A DNA stretch of 64,000 bases from Erodium maritimum (Eukaryota > Streptophyta > Magnoliopsida > Geraniales > Geraniaceae). The stretch is from contig OY997588.1 of assembly GCA_963921825.1 (NCBI GenBank), positions 53,700,803 through 53,764,802 on the forward strand, written 5' to 3'. The position numbers and the translations under genes are program-made. Shown piece after piece: positions 10,154 through 21,528 of the stretch (within the stretch, counting starts at the first letter, position 1; each line of letters begins with the position of its first letter). Below the pieces are notes generated by a model that worked only from the letters and a program-made list of their open reading frames with translations, was not told the origin of the DNA and made no database searches.

Positions 10154-13100
10154 ATGCGGCTCCTCTCATGGAACGTGAGAGGAGCGAGCTCTCCTCATAA
10201 GAGAAGAGACATCCGGAGGGTTCTTTTTGGGGCTTCGTCCGGATTTGGTTTTGCTTCAGGAGACCAAAATTGGCGACATTACCGCAGGTTTTCTCCGGGA
10301 TTGTGGGTTGTTCTCGGGCTGGGAATTTATAAGTTTGCCCTCTTCTGGTGCATCGGGGGGTCTGTTAATGGCTTGGCGACACTCTGTTTTGCGATTTGAT
10401 TCCTCTCGCCCCCTCCTCTCAACTCTGTTATGGACAGGTTCTGTTATTGCTTCTGGCATTGTTTTTTCCATTCTGAATGTTTATGGCCCAACTACTTCTC
10501 CTGCTCGTGGTCTTCTCTGGGATTTGTTATTGCAGGAGCGACATGTTATGGGCGACAACCTGATCGTAGGGGGGGATTTCAATTCTGTCCTCTTCTCCGA
10601 AGAATGCCGGAATTCGCATACTTCTTTATCGGACTGTATCTTGTTCGTTGATTTCTTACATGTATGGAGCTGCTGGATTTGAATCTTGTTGGTGCTTCGT
10701 TCACTTGGTATGGAGGGGGATCGAAGGCTTCGAGACTAGATCGTTTTCTTGTATCGCCTTCGGTGCTTGACAGTTGTGGGGATTTGATACAGCGTGGTCA
10801 CCCCCGTTCTTTATCTGACCACCGACCATTGACACTTTCCTCGATTGATACTAATTGGGGACCCAAGCCATTAAGTTTTCTCAATGTATGGATGGAGCAT
10901 AAGCGTTTCAAATCAGATGTCCATCTGTTTTGGGCTTCATACTCTTGCTAGGGTTCGAAGAGTTATTGCCTCTGGTACAAGCTGAAGTGCCTGCGATCTG
11001 ACCTTAGCCGCTGGAATAGGGAGGTTTTTGGACGCACTGATCGTCACATCGAAGCTATTGAAGCTGAGTTGAATGATCTTGATGGAGCTCTTGACGATCG
11101 GGTTTTGTCGGGACCCGAATGCATTGCTCGTTCTTTGCTTAGAGTTCGCCTTATCCGTTTGCAGAAAGTCTTGGCACGAATTTGGAGCCAAAAGGCTCGT
11201 TTGAAGTGGAACAAACATGGCGATGTCTGCTCGCGCTTCTATCATCGGATTGCGAACGTCAGAGCCTCGAGAAACAAGATTTCTCAGATATTGATTGATT
11301 CGATTCCTTACACTGATCCTGTTGATATTAAGCGGTTAGCTGCAGCCTATTTCAGTTCCCGTTTCAGTAGGTCGGCCTTTAGGGTACCCCTCCCTCCGCT
11401 CCCTTTTGCTCGTCTGACAGCCTTTCAGGTCTCAGCGCTTGAGGAGCCTTTTTCATCTGAGGAGATTTTTTCTGCCATCTTTGCTTGAGGTTCAGACAAG
11501 GCTCCGGGACCGGATGGTTTTTCTCTCTTGTTCTAGAGAGTTTGTTGGGACTCGATCAAGGATGACATTTTGAGATTCTTTTCGGATTTCTATGCTTCCG
11601 GTACCTTGGGTAAGGGGCTCAATTCCACCTTTCTTACTTTGATCCCCAAGCACCGAAATGCTGCTTCATTTCATGACTATAGACCGATTAGCCTCATTAC
11701 GGGACCTTATAAAATCTTGGCTAAGGTTCTATCTCTTCGATTCCGGCAAGTACTTGATGATGTTATCAGTGACTCCCAATCGGGTTTTGTAGCCGGTAGG
11801 CAACTTGTTGATGGGGTTTTGATCGCCTCTGAGGTCATAGAGATGGTTCGTAGATCGAATGAAGAGGTTGTGGTTCTCAAAATGGACTTTGAGAAGGCTT
11901 TCGATAAGGTGCATTGGGACTATGTGGAAGAGGTAATGACTGCCATGGATTTTGGTCCTAAATGGCGTGCTTGGATGGCTTCCTGTTTCAGTACATTTGT
12001 AGCTATGCTTGTGAATGGCTCCCCCAGCCAAGATTTTCCCCTCTTGAATGGCATTCGTCAGGGCTGTCCTCTCTCCTCTTTCATTTTCCTACTAGCAGCC
12101 GAAGGCCTTCACCAGGTGCTGGAAAAGGGTATCTCTTTGGGTGACTTCGCTGGTATTCAGATAGGCCCCTCTGGACCAGTTATTTCTCATCTGCAGTTTG
12201 CAGATGACACTCTGCTCTTTGTGAAAGGCTCTCCGGAGGATCTATTGAGGCTCAAGTCCACTCTTCTTACTTTCGAGCTGAGTTCAGGCCTGAAGATAAT
12301 TTTGATAAATCTACGGCCATCCTCCTGAACGCTAGATCCTGCACGTCTGAGTCGGTTGCCACTTCTTTAGGTTGTCTGGTAGGCACTTTGCCTATCAAAT
12401 ATCTTGGTTTCAGCCTTGGCACGAATCCCAGACGCGTCTCTTTTTGGGCCCCTGTGATTCAGAAGTTCAAGGACTCTCTTGCTTTGTGGAAAACAAAGAA
12501 CCTCTCCATGCCAGGTAGATTGGTTTTGATCAAATCTACTTTATCATCTTTGCCAGTTTTCTTTATGTCCCTGTTCAGGGCCCCAAAAGGGGTTATTCGG
12601 GAATTAGAGGCTTGGAGGCGGAGATTCTTGTGGCATAATAGGGCTCACTCTCGTGTCTTTTGCAAAGTGCGTTGGTCCACTGTTTGTAAACCCAAATGTG
12701 ATGGGGGTTTGGGTATCCGGGGGTTGGAGAAGATAAACCAGAGCTTGTTGGCCAAATGGTTCTGGCGCTTTGCTGCTGAAAAAGACTTTCTTTGGAAACG
12801 GGTCCTTTGTTCTAAGTTTGGTTGGAACTTATCTGAATGGGATCTCACAGCTCTTGATAAGCCGGGGTCCTCTTTCTTTTTTGGACATATCATGAGTCTA
12901 TCAGAGTCCCCGACTTTCAGAGGATTGTTTGGTAGCCAAAGCCTGCATTGGTGTGTTGGAGGGGGTGACCGGATCCGGTTCTGGCAAGATGCGTGGGCTG
13001 GTCCTACTGCTTTCCGCTTCCGATTCCCTCGGCTATATAACATCTGTTTGGGGAAGTGGTCCCGTATTTGTGACATTTGGCAGAATGGTACTTGGAACAT

Positions 13101-13815
13101 TGACTATCGTCGCTCTTTCATCTTCTCTTACGAGTGGGATGACTCTTCAACACTCATGGACTACCTATCTTCAGTCTGCATCCGGCCTACTGTTTCTGAC
13201 TCGGTTGTTTGGTCTCATTGTGATCGTGGGTTCTCTTCGGCAACTACATACCTCCTGCTTGATGATTCGGCTTCATCTCCTATGCCTTGGGCGGGGTTCT
13301 TATGGATCAAAAACCTCCCTCCAAAGTATAACTCTCTTGTCTGGCTATTAGCTCACGATGCGGTCCCTACCAAGACTTTTCTGGAAGAACGAGGTATGCG
13401 TATTTCCCTCAATGACATGTTCTGTTGACTATGCGGTGATGTTTTTGAGGATACTTCGCACCTCTTCTTGCATTGTTCTTTTGCTTGGCTTTTGTGGTCG
13501 CGGCTTTATTCTTGGTGGTCGATACTTTTGGTATCTCCTGGAGATTGTGTGTCATTGATCGATGCTTGGAGAGGCCTAGGCAGCAGGAGGTGGTGGAGAG
13601 TTTGGGTGAAGGTTGGGTATCTTTGCTTCTGGCATATTTGGTTGTAGAGGAACTCTGGCGTTTTCAGGCAGCAGTTTGATCCAGTGGAGGTCGTTTTCAG
13701 CAAGCTCCAGTTGCACATCTTCAGTATTTGCAGGATGGCTGGCGACCTTAAGGGAGATTCCACTCTTCCTCTTTTGTTGTCCTCTCCATCTTTATGTCTC
13801 AGTTTTCTTGTTAGG
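10154..13815 (+). pseudogene. LINE ORF2 (endonuclease-reverse transcriptase), broken
   Basis: It starts four bases after ORF1 with MRLLSWNVRGA, the start of an APE-type endonuclease. Further endonuclease motifs are LLQETKIG (about 10245), NVYGPT, GGDFNSVL (about 10573) and SDHRPLTL (about 10820). Reverse transcriptase follows: APGPDGF (about 11503), YRPISL (about 11680), DFEKAFDKVHW (about 11885), GIRQGCPLS (about 12050) and the catalytic FADDTLLF (about 12200). The zinc-binding zf-RVT part includes LCGDVFEDTSHLFLHC just past a stop at 13426-13428. Frameshifts near 10220, 10660, 10950 and 12320 and stops near 11486 and 11535 inactivate it. The order is normal for plant L1 ORF2. Confidence 0.9.
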
Positions 13816-13945
13816 AGTTGAGCTCTTTTTCTGTTCTTTGAAGATTATTTTGGGGTTTTAACCTCGTGCTTTGTAATCTATTATTTTAAAGCCTTTGAAT
13901 AAAAAAATTATTTATCAAAAAAAAAAAGTAGAGAGGATTTCTATT

Positions 13946-14244
13946 CAAGAGAGTTTCCTACAAGAGGTGTTGGTGTTGCAATTATACTTAGTAGTGGTAA
14001 GTTGTACATACATAATACAAGGGGTTGACACCTCTATTTATAGGAACAAGCACTGACCCAAGACAATAACACCATCTACAAGAGCAGGTCATCTCCCCAG
14101 CCACACCAGAACAGACTAGAAACACAAACCGAAACAAAAACCACACCAGAAGCTTCCCCTACAACAACTCACAAGACCTACCCAAGACCACTCCCAAACA
14201 GCAACCCCTGAAACCTCCTTGCCTTCTTGGATCTAACACACAAC
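13946..14244 (-). other. unassigned repeat-like sequence flanking the LINE (right part)
   Basis: This is the right-hand continuation of 8346-8474, with a minus-strand TATAAATAG box. It could be LTR-derived or the 3' untranslated region of the adjacent minus-strand LINE. No coding signal is seen. Confidence 0.25.
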
Positions 14245-15065
14245 CAGGAACCAGGGCTCTGAAACCCAAGCATCGAAAGAAAACGCTATAAGCTTATTGA
14301 ATAAAACCCGTTCTTGACTGTAAGATGCACTCTGAATCTTTGCTAGGATAACTTCAGGAGCCAGCAATGTATTGTTGAAAACTGCATCATTCCTTGGCAG
14401 TCAAATAAACCACAAAGAGAAAGCTAGAATAGAGAACCATTGCTTAAAGTTCCTCTTATCATTCAAGCTCTCCCAAGTGATAATTAACTGAGGGAAAAAC
14501 TGCTGAGACTTTCCACTAATTAGGAATAACATACCACACCCTTGATGCTCTAATACAATGCAACAACACATGGGAAACATTTTCCAGATAATAAGCACAA
14601 AATCTCCTCCAGAGAAAAATTTAAACCTCTCGCTTTCAAAAAGCACTTGGTAGGCAGGGCATCCCAACAAGCCAACCATCACAAATGGATAGACCTACGT
14701 TGGGGCTCAAGTAATTGAAAGGCTTTGCTGACAAAAAAGCCTGAGAGATATGACTCCAAGCTAACTAATATGCCCCTCCAGAAATCACCCAAGCCTGAGA
14801 TAAATATTGTTGGTATTCCCTTGCTTGGCCTTTCTCCCACCCTCCAGGCCTTCTTCTAAGCTCCACACACCAAATATCAACCCCCAAATTTTTTTAACCC
14901 TATTAAATTTGCAAATAGCCAAGTAATAAATCCTTGAAAACCTGAATTTTGGAGGTATATCACCAAACTAGATATCCTCCCAGAACTTGATCCTGTTCCT
15001 TCTCCTAATGTCCATTGTAAACCTTCAGTCCTAAAAAGATTTGAAAATTGAGGATCATAAGCCAA
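14245..15065 (-). pseudogene. LINE ORF2 C-terminal fragment (zf-RVT region)
   Basis: Several minus-strand frames together read as the last part of an L1 ORF2. One is a GLQWTLGEG-type segment (about 14970-15020). Another is the LGCPAYQVLF zinc-finger lead-in (about 14640-14670). Third is a block near 14385 that ends in RNDAVFNN, the usual Trp/Arg-Asn motif near the end of plant LINE ORF2. Stops and shifts separate the pieces. It is oriented opposite to the LINE at 8493-13927 and is probably older. No tail or TSD was defined. Confidence 0.55.
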
Positions 15066-15310
15066 TCCAACAATGTGATGAAAAAAATGAAGTCGGGCCT
15101 GAAAGTCTGCAAGATTCTTACATTTACATACGTTTCCTTGTCATTAATTTCAACAATTATTTTCCTAGTATGGGCTTATGTTCTTGATCCTTGGCTACAC
15201 TCTATTAGCTCTCGGATTTTACCTTGGCCTCAACTTCATGTCGTCGCCTCCCCCCATCCTCCTTCCACACCATCTATGGCCCGCTTTTCCTTGCTCTCTT
15301 CCTTTTAACT

Positions 15311-15510
15311 TAGAGATAATTACGCTTATCTACACTAACGTATACAAAGCAATTACACATACCTACCCTAATTTTTACATTTGGTATATAGGTTAAAGTA
15401 TGCATCTATTAAAATCTTGAAAATATATATAGGTTAGTGTAGGTATCCGTAATTTCCAGTGTGCATGTGTAATACGCGTATACGTTAATGTAGGTAACCG
15501 TAATTAACCC
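15311..15510. mobile_element. short inverted-repeat MITE
   Basis: Arms 15317-15345 and 15478-15505 are about 86% complementary over 29 bases (TAATTACG... and ...CGTAATTA), giving an element of about 200 bp. The TAATTAC and ACCTAC words resemble the ends of the MULE at 19654-20522. The TSD is not clear. It lies downstream of the methyltransferase gene. Confidence 0.55.
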
Positions 15511-15881
15511 TTCACTCTATTTTACATATTTCCAAATTTTACCATTATGTTTTGTCCCTTTCTTGTACAGATGAATTCAGTAGAGAAGCTTCCGTCTTTG
15601 CTCCGCCTGTGGACGGGGACGACCTACCTATCCAGCCATTATCTGATATTGGCATTCACATAATCGATAGCATAATGTTTGGTGATGTCAAGTGACAATT
15701 ATTTCAATCTGTTCTTGTCTGAAGAGAATTGTAATTAGTTTGTTCATTATATTGGTATCCAAGAATGTTTACACAATCTGATTACTCTACTAAATCATTT
15801 CATTTCAATCTTACCAAAACAAGTATCTGAGAATGAAGCAAAGGGGTGTAAACTGTCTCATGACCTTCCATTTGGGTCTTC
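15511..15881. other. 3' flank of the methyltransferase gene
   Basis: No separate gene is seen. This should hold the 3' untranslated region and terminator of the minus-strand methyltransferase gene. No poly(A) signal could be chosen with confidence. Confidence 0.4.
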
Positions 15882-18800
15882 TCAAGGTGAAATTTGAAAC
15901 AGACGTACCTTTGATTTCTCATACGACTTCATATATGGAAGGAAATCAGAGACATTCACTTTCTCCGTTATGTCCACAACCACGAGATTTTGCTGCTCTG
16001 ACAATGCAAGGAAGCAATTGAACGTGTCGACATTGCGAATCACAGAAGCAATGTAAGCGACCGTACATCTCTCTTTTGCTTGTTTCAAAAGAATGCCAAG
16101 AACTCGGATGAGATGGGGGAGACAAAGGGGATCATAAATTACATCTGCACCCAAACTGTAAAAAATACATTTTATTTACAATCAATGTCTTGCTCAACTT
16201 AACATGTTCAAAAACCAGTCTGATAAGATGAACCCATCCACGGAGAGATCATCCACATATGCTTTCCTTGCAGATTTTATGTTATGATTCCAGAAGTCAC
16301 ACAGTATAAATGTATGGGTAGACGATTTACTGCTTGATTCGACAAGTAAAGAAACACTCACATGATATCGGGCTTTATGTCTTTGAGCACATCTTCTGGT
16401 GCAGACTCCCACGGCAGGCAAATGCACTTGACCAAGTTCCGATCTTGAGTGGTTGTATCTGACATGTTAGATGTGGAGCTCAAGCCGTTCAACTTCAAAT
16501 TAAGCTTCATGTTAGCCAAAGTTGAAAGGTCACCGTCACTCAGAATCACCTGCATCAGATCCATCCTTCAACTCAACCGATGCAAATTATAACTCATACT
16601 TAATGACTATAAAACTCTTGACCTAAGGAAAGCATAGACAAAGATTAGAGAACACAAGAGAAACTCAAGCATGAATAGGAAAGAACTAAGCTCTTGAAGG
16701 AATCATATAAAGTAAAGCCTTTGTGTAGCACGAAAAGTTGCGGTTTGACCAAATCTAATTTGAAGTTTTAACAGCATACCTTAGAAGACTTTACATGGGC
16801 CAGACAAACGCCAACCAAACCAACCCCTGAACCAACCTGTAATTACCAGCAGAAAACAAAACAATTGGTACTAGCAACCACACCACATGGATTATAATTG
16901 CATGTGGCTGTGCATCTTTATTTGTTTCTGGGCTTAACATGGATGCATGTTATTCAACGCTCAGAGAAGCATAACACACTTATACATGCTTCACCGCATT
17001 GAACATGTCAAAAATGTACAAAGAGCAATAAATTGCAAAAGAAAAGCCATGAATGATGATAAAGATTAACCAATGATTGATTATACCCATCCTTTCAGCT
17101 TCTTGGCTCAAACAGACCTTTCTGGATATATTATTATATTCAGATGATTTAGAGATTCCATTATTATGTATAAAATCAATCTTTGCCTAAATATGAAATT
17201 TTCTTCAAGTAACAAAGTTGGAAAATGCCTACTTTACCTCAAGACATGACTTATTACGGAATATCTCAGGACATGACAGTATAAACTCAGACAAAAAAAG
17301 ACCTGAAGGCCAGAGAGAACACCTGTGCAATTCAAATCATTAAAAATAATGATAACTAATTTCAAGCTCAATGTAAGTAGATACTAATGGAAACAAGATA
17401 TTCACACCTACTAAACTGCAACATAAACATGAGATAAATGATGCATCAGGAGAAAATACAATACCTTCATACTGACTAGATAAGAGGATTAGTAAGTGTA
17501 CTTTCATTTCACTTTAGAAGGGAAGAAGGGAGGTAAGTTTTGCTTTCAATGTAACTAGTACTTGAGTAAATGTCAAGAAGCTGTCTTATTTTGCCTGAGT
17601 ATCCCAAATTCATATAAATTTTACTAAATATAATCCGTCAAAAAATAAAATATTAAACAACTTCATATACCATCTTCTTAATATCTTACATGAACTACAT
17701 TGCCCCCTAAAAGCAACAAAATCACAAGGCTCCAATATGTTATATGTTAAACAAATATTATAACTTTCATCTCGGGGAATCAAGTTTCCCAACAAAACTC
17801 ATTACCCGCCTCATTTACCGTTGAAGTTCTTAATCATCATGTTTCTAGGCCCTCAATTCATTTCGTTCACTGAAATGTTTACTTTCTGAGTAACTATTCT
17901 AAAATAAAATAAAAAAGAGAGAACAAACATTGAAGAACGCATCAAGTTCACTAAGATACCATATTTCTGACCAGCCTACGATTCAACTTCAACTAATCAC
18001 TCACTTGTATGAACAAATTCATAACACACAGTTCAAAAACTCTGAAGCTGCATAAGCTAAATTGGATGATGGTAAGGGATTAAACCATACCCTGTATCAC
18101 CTTCTAGCATATTGAGTGAACATTGTAGAGGAACCACCAATTTGGTCACTTTTTGACAGCTTGGAGCCTCAGCATAGCCTGCAACAGAAAGATGCATGAA
18201 ACAAATATAACTTGAGTATAAGGATCGAAAAAGTTTTAACGTCATAAAACAGAAAATCACAAGTTCTTACCATCGGGAAAGAGAAATGAAATACATTTAT
18301 CAACTCTTGAATTCCCTTCCACCAAACAATCATCCTGATAGATAATAGTTTAGTTGTCTGTAATTAGTGCATTATAATCAAAGATATCACATAAGCTTTT
18401 AGCATTCATGACTAAACCTTTTTCATAAAACAGAATCTCACCTTCAGAGTAGTCATGTAATGAGTGTATTGTTCATAGATTTCATCCAACACATCGCCAC
18501 TGTTTGATTCAATTTCAGCAATAAGCTTCTTTAGAAAAGTCTTTAAGTAGGGTGGATGACCTTTACCAGCCTGTATGGTAGTACGAAGACTAGCTCAAGC
18601 TTCAAGGTTATTACTAATATGCGGACATTCAGTCTATATGAAGAATAAACAGACACTTATTCTTAAAATATATTATCAGTCACATCCTAAGCATACAAAT
18701 GACATAATGTTTTAAACCTAGTTTCTTAGGGCACATAGAAACACTAGGCAAAAAACATAGTTTGGGAAAAAAGTGAGTTATAGCTCAATTTAAATCTACC

Positions 18801-19413
18801 TCAAAATTTCAGCACTTCAGATGAAGTTTACTTTAGTCAAAGTAAATGAATTTTGCTAAAAAAAAATCTTTTCTAGAAAACAAATTCCAAACCCAGTTTG
18901 ACCTGACCATTAATTGCAATACACGAGATTTGAGATTATTTGGCTACTTAATGGAATTCTTCATTCAAGGAAATGAACATAACAGTGCTATCGCTGGTTA
19001 CAGTCCCATAATTGCTGTAATCCCATTAGAGTTTTTAAATCACACTTGCAAAGCTTGATTAACATGACGATATTATTCAGTAACATATGCATAATGACAA
19101 CAAATTGCGATTCAAACTTACGCCAAAATACTGAGCAAAAAGATAGAGACTCACGCTTACAGCTTTCCATATACAATGCTCCCAAATGAACCTCTGTATC
19201 CTGACTGTAACCAATCCACCACCACATTTTCTGAAATTTGAAATTAAATAATAAGTTTAGAAGCATTATAACCCAAAGAGTGATCAGAAGTACTGTTAAT
19301 GAGTACTACCGGGCGATGGAGATCAAGGAGTCAGTAGGCTCCATGGCGAGAAAAGCAGATAGTAAGTGCAGAAATGGTGGAAGAGCGGGATCAGGCTCTT
19401 GGTCACCACTCAT
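15882..19413 (-). CDS. EEF2KMT: EEF2KMT/FAM86-type protein-lysine N-methyltransferase, nine exons
   Basis: Minus-strand exons: 19413-19310, 19230-19161, 18570-18442, 18334-18271, 18178-18091, 17322-17238, 16836-16780, 16549-16362, 16155-15882. They join in frame (1059 nt, 352 residues) with GT-AG introns. The N-terminal part matches the FAM86 region. The SAM-binding motif EVGSGVGLVG is at residues 180-189, an acidic VILSDGD post-motif at 200-206 and ADVIYDP near 266. The C-terminus SYEKSKVRLF is typical of family-16 methyltransferases. By family it would methylate a lysine of elongation factor 2 using S-adenosylmethionine in the cytosol; the substrate is inferred from homology. The start is the first ATG, 46 bases after a probable 5'UTR acceptor. 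The gene appears intact and was assembled by eye from splice signals and protein similarity. Confidence 0.88.
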
Positions 19414-19653
19414 GGTTGGTGTCTTTTTTCCCTGAAGTGCTTATTCTGAATGCTTCAACCTGAAAATTTTAAGACAGCATATGAAAAGAAGTTTATTTGG
19501 TAATTGTACACAAATTAATAATTTAATTTCTTCCTCATGCATACACTTAATATTCACATCTATCGATGAAACTTAAACATGCTTATACAAATCAAGCACA
19601 AATTTGAGGAGAGCTAAAACTTTAAAAAGAGTAGGAGGTTCAATTAAATACAT

Positions 19654-20522
19654 GGGTAAATTACAAATACCTACCCCAAACTTGTAGCGTATAACTGATA
19701 CCTACCCTAAAGTTTTTTAACCGATAAGTACACCGATGTTTAGTTATATAACAAATAGCCCAAGCTGTCAGCTAAAATGACGAAAATGCCCTAAGTGATT
19801 TTTTAAATAATTTTTTTTTACATAAAACTGAAGTGATTTAATAAGTAAATATATATAGGGTAGCTATCCAGTAAAAACCACCCTTATTGTGCAAACTACG
19901 AACCAATCTAAGCCACAGGATGCGGTCAAAGTGACGTCAGCAGAGCGCGCGCGATGCTGACACGTGGCCACTTCGCGCGCGCCTCTGCCTGCGCGCGTGA
20001 GCGTGTTGACCACGCGCGCGCACAGTGCTGATCGTTTGCGCACGCGGGTGCTGATAGTTTGGTATAAATGCAAACTATCAGCACTGTGCGCGCAAACGAT
20101 CAGCACTGTGCGCGCGCGCACCAGCAGCGCGCGCGTCCACGTGTCAGCACCCGGTGAGTTCGTAGTTTGCACAATAAGGTGCGGTGTTTTATATATTTAT
20201 TGCCCACGTGTCAGCATCTGGTGCGCTCTGCTGAAATCACTTTGGGGGATCCTATGGCTCAGATTGGTTCGTAGTTTGCACAATAAAGGGGGGTTTGTAC
20301 CTGATACCAACTCTCTCTCTCTCTCTCTATATATATACATATAACAAAAGTGATTTTTTAAATAATTATTGAAGTGTAGTTGAGGGTATTTTTGTCATTT
20401 TAGCTGACGGCTTGGGCTATTTGTTATATAACTAAACATCTGTGTACGTATCAATTAAAAAAGCTTTAGGGTAGATATCAGTTAAACGCTACAAATTTAG
20501 AGTAGGTATTTGTAATTTACCC
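19654..20522. mobile_element. MULE-type element with about 150-bp TIRs, in the 5'UTR intron
   Basis: A perfect 9-bp duplication TAAATACAT (19645-19653 and 20523-20531) flanks arms of about 150 bp that begin GGGTAAATTACAAATACCTA and its complement. The 9-bp TSD and long arms fit Mutator-like MITEs. A second foldback element (19859-20308) sits in the middle. No transposase is present. Confidence 0.85.
19859..20308. mobile_element. foldback MITE rich in ACGT boxes (copy 1)
   Basis: Inverted ends share TTATTGTGCAAACTACGAAC. The interior contains CACGTG (several copies), TGACGTCA and long alternating GC runs (GCGCGCGC). A second internal palindrome has CAAACTATCAGCACTGTGCG arms near 20030-20110. 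Two relatives lie at 38654-39114 and 39115-39698. The ends read GG(T/A)...ATC-CAGTA and its inverse GATACC. No clear TSD here, because the element sits in AT- and CT-repeat sequence. Confidence 0.75.
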
Positions 20523-21260
20523 TAAATACATCAATAATAGGTATTCAGTTAAAGGAATTGAATTGATAGACTATCAAAATGTCACCAAAGGTTGTTGACA
20601 AGAAACTAGATGCAAAAATGTGAAATATTTCATCTTTATGGTGGCTTAAAGGTGAGGGAAAAGATTGAACTGACATCTATTAAGTTGAAGAATATAACAA
20701 TGGTTTGTAATACATTAAGTAGAACTTTCATAGCGAATGCTAAATAGCTGAGGTGAGTACTTATCAAGCAAAGACTACTGTTCATTATATGAACGCTTTC
20801 TAAACTCCAGCGAAAACGAGCAATTTGAACTTAAACTAATCTAGTAAAGCACTAATTACATCCTATCATATTTCCTCTACAAAAATGTCTAGCCCTAATG
20901 ATGGATACTTGCTAGAAGCTGAATGTCAACAATCAGAAAAATACAAGTATAGAACCCTCATTTCCATCTCTGATACTAACAAGTCGTGAAATTTATAACA
21001 AATACTCTCTCAGACAATATTGAAAACAAGGAACTTGAATTCAATCTCAGGGACCAGATTGCATACACAAAACATAGTTTGCTGAAGCTACTAGCAGCAG
21101 TAGCTTTACCATATTTTTTATGGTTGTGAGGAATTTCACATAACTCTTGTTTGGTAACAGAGAAAAGAAAAGAAAGCTTACTTGCTCTTCCGGGCGCATC
21201 AGCGACGGTGACTGTGGGATAGTTGAGAGGGTTTGGGGGGTTTATTTTAAGTGAGACCAC

Positions 21261-21410
21261 AGTTAAAATAGTAAAAAACTAAAAAGGAGCCTTTTTTTAA
21301 AGAAAAGAAAAAAGGAACCATTTTTAATTATATACTTTTAATATAAAATCATATTCTTTCTCCAATTTTTTCTGTAAATCTATAAATGTGTGTTTGATTG
21401 GTTGTAGAGC
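21261..21410. promoter_or_regulatory. candidate compact bidirectional promoter
   Basis: Only about 140-150 bp separate the probable leaders of the minus-strand methyltransferase gene and the plus-strand phosphatase gene. A plus-strand TATAAATG at 21381-21388 suits the phosphatase. A minus-strand TATATAAT near 21327-21334 could serve the methyltransferase. A GATTGG (inverted CCAAT) lies at about 21396-21401. Transcription starts are inferred, not observed. Confidence 0.45.
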
Positions 21411-21528
21411 AGAGAGAGAACCTTTCGACCCTTTTGTTGTTCCCTAACCCTTATTCCCATTTTCTTTCTTCTTCTGCAACAAAACAAACACAAATCTTCA
21501 CATCAGTTCCTCATAACATTCGCCTCTC

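Larger units (their letters stand above)
8493..13927 (+). mobile_element. L1-type LINE, nearly full length, degenerate
   Basis: This non-LTR retrotransposon is flanked by an 18-bp duplication GTAGAGAGGATTTCTATT (8475-8492 and 13928-13945) and ends in an A-run (about 13917-13927) after an AATAAA signal near 13898. At 5.4 kb it is close to the usual length of plant L1 elements. It carries remains of ORF1 (RRM-type RNA-binding protein) and ORF2 (endonuclease, reverse transcriptase, zinc-binding zf-RVT). Several frameshifts and stops show it cannot move autonomously. The exact TSD indicates moderate age. Confidence 0.93.
19414..21260 (-). other. probable 5'UTR and 5'UTR intron of the methyltransferase gene
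   Basis: On the minus strand a good acceptor (TTTTCAG, cut at 19459/19460) precedes the start codon by 46 bases. A strong donor (GCAA|GTAAGC, cut at 21182/21181) lies upstream in a pyrimidine-rich leader. They imply a 5'UTR intron of about 1.72 kb (19460-21181). A telo-box-like AAACCCT lies on the minus strand at 21228-21234 in the leader. The MULE at 19654-20522 would be inside this intron. This is inferred from splice signals only. Confidence 0.5.

Noticed and set aside
8346-14579. A TTTTC repeat at 8341 and 14580 as the TSD of an LTR interrupted by the LINE
   Set aside because: The right copy lies inside a LINE coding remnant that reads on both sides of it, so the five-base match is probably chance.
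19864-20344. Frames of 102 and 126 codons on opposite strands
   Set aside because: They are products of the GC-rich foldback MITE palindrome, without protein-like features.
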